Positions 22,101-32,231 of a DNA stretch of 64,000 bases are shown here, in pieces. A model generated the notes under the pieces. It was not told the DNA's origin. It saw nothing but the letters and a program-made list of their open reading frames with translations, and searched no databases. The stretch is from Sciurus carolinensis (Eukaryota > Chordata > Mammalia > Rodentia > Sciuridae). Location: the NCBI RefSeq assembly GCF_902686445.1, contig NC_062223.1:59235998-59299997 (forward strand). Reading direction: 5' to 3'. Numbering within the stretch: the first letter of the stretch is position 1; the number at the start of each line of letters is the position of its first letter. Made by a program: the position numbers and the translations under genes.

Positions 22101-25100
22101 CATTGATATTATAAGCACGCACCACTATACTAGGCTCTTCAAAACTAGTCTTTAAAGCTGTCTTTGCAAAGCACTCATTTATCATCTCATTGTCATACTT
22201 CAGACTTTTCAGTTGCCCTACTTAAGATAAGGTCTATACTTTTTAGAAAACATGGTGTGTAGGGCCTCTGAAAAATGCCTTTCTGTTTTGGTTCCATGTA
22301 TTTTGTGTTGCATGTTGATTTCTTTCAACTTAACCAAGTTTTCCTGCCTCCAAGCCTTGGCATAGTGTGTCTCCTCTGCCTCAAACACATCATTAACCCT
22401 TTCAGGTTTCTGTGTAAACATCATTTCTCTTATGATAACTTCCTGACCTTACATATTAAATCAAATCTACTTGATCTGTGATCTTTTGGCACCTGGGACT
22501 TCCTCCAGTGCTAAATTTACTTTATTATAATTACTACTTTAATTCTGGTCTTTCCTTTTAACCTATGAATTTTAAGATGATAGTGGTAACATCTTAAACA
22601 TCTTTGTCTTCCCAGACCCTTACATACTGCTTGAACATATTAGGTACTTAAATAAACATTTGTTGAACCATTGTTTTAATTGTTCACTGTCTTTTCACTT
22701 AATTGTTTGGTTAAAGAATAAATTCTTTGCATTTCTGATACAACAAACTGTTGATCATAAGAATTACACTTTGAGAGTTTTATTGTTCTCAGCTATGGAG
22801 GTGGGATAACCTTGTGAAGTTTTAATAAAATCAGTATTGTGACTACTTAGTGCAATGTACCTTACTTTCATACTATAATAGTCTCACTTATTGCCAGGTG
22901 ATTCACACCTGTAATCCCAGTGATTTGGGAGACTGAGACAGGAGGATTGTGAATTCCAGGCCAGCCTCAGAAATTTAGCAACACCCTTGTTTTAGTCAGC
23001 TTTTTCGCTGCTGTGACTAAATGATCTGACCAGCACAATTATAGAGGGGGAAAGGTTTATGTAAGGGCTCACGGTTTCAGAGGTCTTAGTCCATAGAAGG
23101 CCGGCTGCATTTCTCAGGGCTCAAGGTGAGGCAGAACATCATGGCAGAAGAGGGTGGAAGAGGGAAGCAGCTTGCATCATCAGGAAGCAGAGAGAGTCTC
23201 CACTCAACAGATACAAATATATATCAAAAACCACATACTAGTTCCCACCTCCTCCAACCACACCCTACCACTTCAGTTACCACTCAGTTATTCCCTATCA
23301 GGGGGATTAAATCACTGATTGGATTAAGACTCACAACACAATCATTTCTCCTCTGAACCTTCTTGCACAGTCTCATACGTGAGCTTTTAGGGGACACCTC
23401 ACATTCAAACCATAACAACCCTCAACAATGTAATGAGACCCTGTTTCAAAATAAAAAGGGCTGGATTGTAACTCAGTGGTAAAGTGTCCATGGGTTCAAT
23501 TCTCTGTAATCAAAAATGAAGTCTTAGTTATTGTTTTATTTTGATTATTAAAAATAAAATGATGGAAACATCACCTGGCAGGTCTGCATTGTTGTTTTTG
23601 TGAGACATAGCCAAAAAGAATTTTTACCTCTTTCCTTTGTGTGATTATATTACATATTTGTGTGTTTGCTTGTTTACTCTTTCCCTCATTATGAAGGAAG
23701 TTCTAGTGAGCATTTAAAAACAGAATAAAATATGGAACTGTTTTATCCTTAGGGCAGTGGCTAAAACAGCATAATAGATATTTGTTGAACAAGTGAATGG
23801 ATGAAATTTCTAGACAATAAAGTTATTGATGCAGTCTTTTGCTTTTTGTACTTAGTTCTGAAAACCCAGAGGGGCTTGATGTTTACATGCATATCTTACA
23901 GCTGCTTACCACAGTGGATGATGGAATTCAAGCAATTGGTAAGATGGCTTATTGGGATACATTAGAGCTACTCAGTTGTTTGTTTATATTTTTAAATTAC
24001 TACTTTGTTTATATTCTTTATTAAGTACAGTGTCCTGATACTGGGAAAGACACTTGGACTTTACTTTTTGACCTGGTCTGCCATGAATTCTGCCAATCTG
24101 ATGACCCACCCATCATTCTGCAAGAACAGAAAACAATGCTAGCCTCTGTTTTTTCAGTGTTGTCTGCCATCTATGCTTCACAGGCTGACCAGGAACATCT
24201 AAAGAAAGAAAAAGGCAAGTATTACTTCAGTTCATTAAATTAAATTGCAACCTGTCATATTTTTAAAGACCAGGCCTATGTGTGTTCTTCATTTGATTTG
24301 TTTCTCCCATTTCTCACCATTACAAAAATACTTCTGTTCCTTTAAATGCAAGTCAAGGATCTGTCTTATCATAGTTGTTCAAAAAAGTTGCCCTTTATTT
24401 AAGGAGGGAAGACTGATTTTAAACATGTTAATTTTTAGATGATCTAGTGGAGGTAATGAGCTAAGAATTTAAAGTCTGAAGTTGAGGGGAGAGGCCTGAG
24501 TTACAAATCTAAATCTTGGAGTTGTTAGATTGCTTATATCTTCTCTAACCTTAGTTATTTGTTTTGACTTGATATGAAATGAGAGAAAAAGTAATTGTAC
24601 TACAAACATGCTTACCTTTTTTTTCTTAATGAGTGTTATACCCTAATCTTTCCATTGAAAATTATAGAGAAAGTTTATCATAGTAGGAACTTTTATTTTT
24701 ATTGGTGCAGCTCAGTTTTCCAGAATGGGGGATTTCATTGTGGCATATTCACACACACATGAAATCACAGTTTGATCAATTTTACTCCCTAATACTGGCC
24801 CTGTACTTCCCTTTTCTCTCCCATCTCCTGCCTCTACCCTAATGGTCACCCTCTACTTTCATGGCATCCTTTTTACTGCTCCTCCCCCCCCATTTTCATA
24901 TATGAGGGAAAACATATGAGTCTGACTTACTTTTCTCAAAATTATGGCCTCCATTTCCATTCATTATTTTCTTACAAATGACATAATTTCATTGCTCCTT
25001 ATGTTTGAACAAAACTTGTGTTTATGTACCACATTTTTTTTTTACCCATTTATCTATTGATGGACACATAGGCTGATTCCATAACTTGGCTGCTGTGCTG

Positions 25101-27078
25101 CTATAAACATGGGTATGTGTGTATCTCTCAAGTATGCTGACTTTCATTCTTTTGGATAAATATTAAGGTATAGTATAGCTAGATCATGTGGTAGTTAAAT
25201 ATTTTTAGCTTTTTAAGGAACCTCCATACTAATTTCCATAGTTACTGTGCTAATTTACATTCCTACCAACAGTGTATGAGTTTTTTTCTGTATCCTAGTC
25301 AGCATTTCTTGTTGTTTGTATTGTTGAAGATTGCCTTTCTAACTGGAATGAGTGTAATCTTTGTGTAGTTTTATTCCCTGATGACTAAATATGTTGAATT
25401 TTTTTTTAAATTAAAGTTGTTAGCCATAGTGTACTTCTTTTGAGAAGTGTCTGTTTTGTTAATTTGCCTGTTCATTGATTGGATTATTCATTTTTTTAAT
25501 ACTGAAGTTTTATGCATTCTTTGCATATTCTGGGTATTAATCCTGTGTTGAAAGAGTAGCTGGCAAAAATTCTCCCATTTTCTGGATTGTTTCTTCACTC
25601 TGTTAATTGTTTCTTTGTTCTGCAGAGGCTTTTAGGTTTGTTACCATTCCATTTATTCTTTTCTTATTTCCTGAGCTGTGGGAATCCTATTCAAGAAGTC
25701 TTTGTCTGCGCCTACATGTTGAAGTGTTTCCCCTGTCTTTTCTTCTAACAGTTGCAGTTTCTGATCTTAAACTTGGGTCTTGGATTCATATTGAGTTGCC
25801 TTTGGTACAGCATAAGAGATAGGGATCTAATTTCATCTACATATGAATGTCCTTTTTTTTTTTTTTTTTCTTAGCACCACTTATAAAATAGGGTGTCTTT
25901 TCACCAACATATGTTTTTGGCATCTTTTTCAAGAATCAGATGATTGTGAGTGGGGCTTGGCCTCTCTGGTCCTGGGGAGTGTTGGATCCCCCAGCAGCTT
26001 TTGCAGAGCACTGATATCTATGGACTCTAACATGAACTTCATTTAAAGAAACCCATGGATCATTAATACCATAAAAATGAATCAATTTGTATTGTGGCAT
26101 TCAAATCCTAGTACTTTGGGAAAGCATCAAGTACCAAGGTTTTGAAGACCATTGTCCATAATCATTTTGCATTCAAGAGTTGAGTATGAATAACCTCATC
26201 AAGACTTAGATCTCTTCAAAAACTTCAAGTATCATCTGCATTAAAGCTGTCCATTGAGCTCTCACAAAAGTAAAAGCTGAAAAGGATCCATTCCATTAAT
26301 ATATTTTTTAAAATGTCCCTTCCTCTGACTTCAGTTTCCTTGACCATTAGCATCTTTCATATTGCTTATCTGTTCCTTTAGACAAGAACCAACAAAATGG
26401 TGCTTGTCAAAAAATATATGTTCTGTGACCATAAGTTTTTATTGGTAGAGGAGCATAAATTTGGCATGGTAAGTTTGGAATTAGGTCTATTATTGTAGCC
26501 TACAAAAAGTTGAATCAAGAATGTAAAAATGATGATTTAATGTTAAAAATATTTGAGGGTATTAAAGTATGTATTTTGCATGGGCACAGCCCTAATTAAT
26601 TTCCCAGCATCAAAAGAACAAAGCAAGCCCAGGGACTGAGACAGGAGAATCTTGGATTCAAAGCCAGCCTCAGCAGCAGTGAGGTGCTAAACAGTTCTGT
26701 AGGATAATTTGAAATTAGTTATTGTGGTTCTGCCAGCATTGCTCTTTTTTGCTCAGAATTGCTTTGGCTATTCTGGATTTTTTGTTCTTTCCTATGCATT
26801 TTAGGATTGTCTTTTCTAGTTCTGTGAAGGCTATCGCTGGTATTTTATGGCTTTTTAATCAGTGGTATTTTAATGGATATTGCATTGATTTATAGATCAC
26901 TTTTAGAAATATGCCCTTTTTAACAATATTAATTCTGCCTATCCATGAACATGGAATGTCTTTCCATTTTCTAGTGTGTTCCTCAGTTTCTTCTTCAGTG
27001 TTTTATAATTATCATTGTAGATTTCTTTCACCTCCTTGGTTAGGTTTAGTCATACACACCCACATACATAAAAAAATA

Positions 27079-27111
<33 letters not shown>

Positions 27112-30100
27112 TTTAAACTATTGTACATGGAGTTGTTTTCCTGATTTCTTTCTCAGTGGATTTGTTATTGTTGTATAGAAAAGCTGTTGATTAGGGCTGG
27201 GGAGATAGCTCAGCTGGTAGAGTGCTTACCTTGCAAGCACAAGGCCCTGAGTTCGATCCCCAGCACCACAAAAAAAAAAAAAAAAAAAAGAAAAGCTGTT
27301 GATTTTTGTAGAAACATCTTTCCTGCTGTTAATGGGACTAGGTGATTTTTGCTGCCACCACCCCAAAACCATATAAAATGTTTATGATCAGTGCAGAAAG
27401 TGTGAAGATGCTCCTTTAACTCCAAGCAACTGATTAACACTCTTTCTCCTTGCTTTGCCCCGGCCTTGAATTGAGGTTTTGCAGAGTTAGGGCTGAGGTG
27501 AGAAAGAGTCAAGAGACTGGTACAGATTGATGCGACCTACAGGGAAATCATGGAATAAGAATTGGGCGTTTGAGTTGAGGTGGTGATAATAAGAGAGGTT
27601 GGGGGTAGATCTAACCAGAATATAATAAAGCAGCTAGGTAGGGAGGTGCTCTGAAGACATTGAGTTGAGTAATAAAAGATAAGATTTCCCTGGTTGCTAA
27701 TTTGTTTAAAAGTCACTGTCATGTACTGTATGTACATAAATGACTTAAATTTGGACGTAAAGTTAGATTATTTTCAAATTAGTACACTAAATTCAGTGCT
27801 TCAGAAAACTTTTTTTTTTAACCCCAGAGTTATAATTATTAAGCAGAATTGGTGAACTTAGAATCAGTGATTGACTCTATGTGAGATCTTTTAGCATGTC
27901 CATGGTACAATATCTATTTTGCATAGAAGCTTTATTTTTTTTATTTTTTTATTTTTTGCGGTGCTGGGGATTGAACCCAGGGCCTTGTGCATGCGAGGCA
28001 GGCACTCTACCAACTGAGCCATATCCCCAGCCCAGGAGCTTTATTTTTATGTTCAGTTTTTTTATAGGTTAATTAAAATAACTATTCATTTTTTAAAAAT
28101 TAGACTGTATTTTTCTGCCTAATTTAATACAACGTAACATTTAAGAACTTTGTCTAAGGTTTTTATAAAACTTAAACTTAACTGCATGACTGATATGATC
28201 CTACAATATGTACAATCAGAAAAATGAGAAATTACACTTCATTTATGTATGATTATCAAAATGTATAAATGCATTCTACTGTCATGTGTAACTAATTAGA
28301 ACAAATAAAAATGTTAATTAAAAAAAGTTAAACAATATTCTTTTCTCACTGTGTCCTTGAAGGCTGTGTGTGGTAGGGCTCTTTCTTATCTCTCTAACCT
28401 CTTTTTGTGCTTCTCTTTCCTTGCTCACTAGCCTGGAGTCATACTGACTTCCATTTTGCTTTTCAGATCTTCCCTGCCTGGTGTTTCCTCTTTGGGGTCT
28501 TTGCTCTATTCCTCTGAGATATTTTGCTGGGCTTTCTGCATTGTTAACATTTCTTATCCTTTAGTTCTCAACTCAGTATCACTTCTTCAGAGAACTTCCC
28601 CTGTTGAGCTACTTTATTATATTTCCCTTTTGTTTCCTTCATAGAATTTACCCAAATCTCATTTATTTATAAATTTTATATATTTACTGATTTGAAAGTA
28701 TGCAAACATTAGCCTCTTGAAGGCTGATGCCTTAGCAATGTCATTTACCACTGTAACTGTAGTTCAGTATGAATGTATGACTTAATGAATTAAAAAACCA
28801 AACTTAACTGGTTGATTTCATGTCTTTTGATTTGTTTGTACAGTAGATCTTCCTCTGATTGACAGTCTAATCCGGGTGTTACAAAATATGGAACATTGTC
28901 AGAAGAAACCAGAGAATTCAGTAGAGTCTAGCCAAGAAGAAAATAAAAAGTCTGATGCAACCCAAGATGATTTCCACTTGAAAATCTTAAAGGATATTTC
29001 ATGTGAATTTCTTTCTAATATTTTTCAGGCATTAACAAAGGTAGAAAAGAAGTATTTGTATTTTTTTAAGCAAATGAAAGTATTGCTTACTTAAAATTAT
29101 AAGCCTTATTACTGCTTTTTTGTGGTGCTGGGATTGAATGAACCCAGGATCTCATGCATGTTAGGCAAATGCTGTATCACTGAACTGAGTCCTTGGTCCT
29201 TCTGTAACTTTTCAAATATGAAAGTATGACTGTATTCAATTTGGTAAAATAAAGAAACATCATCAATTTATAATCCTAAAACAGCAACTGATAGGGTTTA
29301 ATATATTTACATATGCATTTTTCACATCTTGTAATTCAGTATTTATAGTTTCCAAAGATTGCTCTTTTATAATTCAAGCATTACATTTTATATTATATTG
29401 TAAGCATTTTTTCTGATTCTCCGTAAAATCACTGAAGACTTTCCACTGGAGAACCAGTTTGTTTAATACTCAGTTTGCCCAATAATTTTCAAAATCTACT
29501 GCAAATTCATTTTAAATATATTTCCTGAATATGTTCATTATTATTAGCATATTTGTTCTTTGAGCATACTCATTCTATCCAGATATTTAGAAAAAGTATG
29601 TATTTATGAAAATAGCTATAAAGATTATATTCATACTCCCTTATTTTTTTGAAGAATATTTCTTTTTAAAAAAGTCTGTTATTGTGGTTTTTAATCTTAA
29701 ATTATGCCTAAATATTTTTATTTGCATTTTTTACTAGTAAAATGGAACATCTTTCCTTATATTTATATATTATTAGTATTTCTTCTTTATAAATATATCT
29801 ATTTTGATTATTTGTATTACCTTGGTAATATATCTTTTCATATTCATTGCAAGTATTTTTCCAATTGTTTTCTATCATTTTTGCTTTTTTTTTTTTTGTG
29901 GTGCTGGGGATCGAACCCAGGGCCTTGTGCTTGCAAGGCAAGCACTCCACCAGCTGAGCTATCTCCCCAGCCCCTCATTTTTGCTTTTTGAAGGGAGGGA
30001 TAAACATGCTTCTTTTTTTGTTGTTTGTTTTTAAATAATTTTGTTTTAGTTGTAGGTGGGCACAATACTTTTATTTTTATGTGGTGCTGAAGATCGAACC

Positions 30101-32200
30101 TAGGGCCTCATGAATGCTAGACGAGCGCTCTACCACTGAGCCACAACTCCAGCCCAAACATGCTTCTTTATTTTTAAGAAGTTATAGGATTATAGCAGGA
30201 AGGTGGGCTGAGAATATACTTGGGATATATCATGAAAATTCTTATTTGCCACATATGGGAAATTGGGACTTAAGGAAACTGAGGAGCTGCTAAAATCTTT
30301 TTTAAGCATCAAGTGATGTGATCAATTCAGAAGGATACCTCCAAAAGCAATAGAGAGGAAGAATTAGAGAGTTGAGGCTGGAGGCCAGGAGACCAACTGA
30401 TAGACTCAAGGTTGGTAATCTTCAAGAATAATCTGAGAAATAATGAGAGCCTAAACAATGAAGTGTGAATGGAGGAGTGATGGGGTAAGATTTAGCAGAG
30501 TAGAATTGAACACTTGTGGGGAGGAGTTAGTAGCAGGAGGGAAGGAAAAGTTTTGGATGTACCTAGATTTTTGGCTTGTGCAGCAGGGTGGATGGTAGCA
30601 CCCATCATTAAAATAAGGACTATAGTGGAGATGTGTTTGGATTATATAAAACTTCTGATGAAGGTAGGTTCAGTTTGCGACATTTGAAATGACTGTAGGG
30701 TCAGTAACTAATCATATATACTGATTTGTATTTTTTTAAGTCAATATAGCTTTAAAATTTTTCCTTTTTTGATATTAAATCTTTTGTTTATTTTAGGAGA
30801 CTGTGGCACAGGGGCTAAAGGAGGGCCAGTTAAGCAAACAGAAATGTTTCTCTGCATTTCAAAACCTTCTTCCTTTGTACAGTCCAGTGGTGAGTATGGG
30901 TAAATGTATAGGGGGCTGTATTTCACAGGATTACTAAATGTTTTTGAAAAGGACTCAATCTTTTGAGGCCATTGTCAAAAAAGACAGTACACATCACATG
31001 ATTTAATGCCTTGTCAAAAAGATGACTGCTGGCTCATTCATAGTACTGGCCTAAGTGTAATTCTGATTTTAGGAAGAAATCAACATGGAATTAATGCTCT
31101 CCCTTTCTGTTATGAAGTAGAAAGCATATGTATTAAGCAAAAGTAAGATTTTTAGGAAGAGTCAGTATGTTTTTATAGTTCTTCAGATAATACATTTGTT
31201 ACCATTGGAGGCAGTTTCAAAATAGGAACTTTTGTAAGAAAATAAAAAAGGCATGCACAAAAAACTTAGCACCAGAAAAACAAATAACCCAATCAATAAA
31301 TGGGCTAAGGAACTGAACAGACACTTCACAGAAGAAATATAATCAATCAACAAATATATGAAAAAATGTTCAACATCTTTAGCAGTTAGAGAAATGCAAA
31401 TCAAAACTTGAACTTTCATCTCACCCTAGTCAGAATGGCAATTATCAAGAGTATAAACAACAATAAATGTTGGAGAGGATGTGGGGAAAAAGGTACACTC
31501 ATACATTGCTGGTGGGAGTGCAAATTGGTGCAACCATTATGGAAAGCAGTATGGAGAGTCCTCAGAAAACTTGGAATGGAACCACCATTTGACCCAGCTA
31601 TCCCACTCCTCAGTTTATACCCAAAGGACTTAAAATCATCATACTACATAGCCACATCAATGTTTATAGCAGCTCAATTCACAATAACTAAACTATGGAA
31701 CCAACCTAGATGTCCTTCAACAGATGAATGGATAAAAAAGATGTGTAATACATATGCAGTGGAATATTAGCCTTGAAGAAGAATGAAATGATGACATTTG
31801 CTGGTGAATTGATGGAGATGGAGAATAGCATGCTAAGTGAAATAAGCCAATCCCAAAAAACCAAAAGCTAATGATTTCTCTGATACGTGGATGCTGATTC
31901 ACAATGTGCGGGGTGGGTTAGGGAAGAATAGAATTACTTTAGGTAGAGGTGAGTGAAGGGAGGGGAGGGGAAGGATAATAGAATGAATCAGACATTATTA
32001 CCCTGTGTACATATATAACTGTACCACCAGTGGGATTCTACATCATGTATAGCCAGAAAAATGAGAAATTATACTCCATTATATATGATGTATCAAAGTG
32101 CATTCTACTGTCATGTATAACTAGTTTAAATTAAAATTTTTTTAAAAAAAGAAGGCATGCAGAAGAAACATGTTGGCAAGGAAAATGTTAATGAACTATA

Positions 32201-32231
<31 letters not shown>

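Noticed and set aside
24219..24220. GT dinucleotide four bases after the GC donor as the true exon 9 donor
   Set aside because: Using it would add four bases plus and shift exon 10 out of frame, losing the conserved [13 protein letters not shown] segment.
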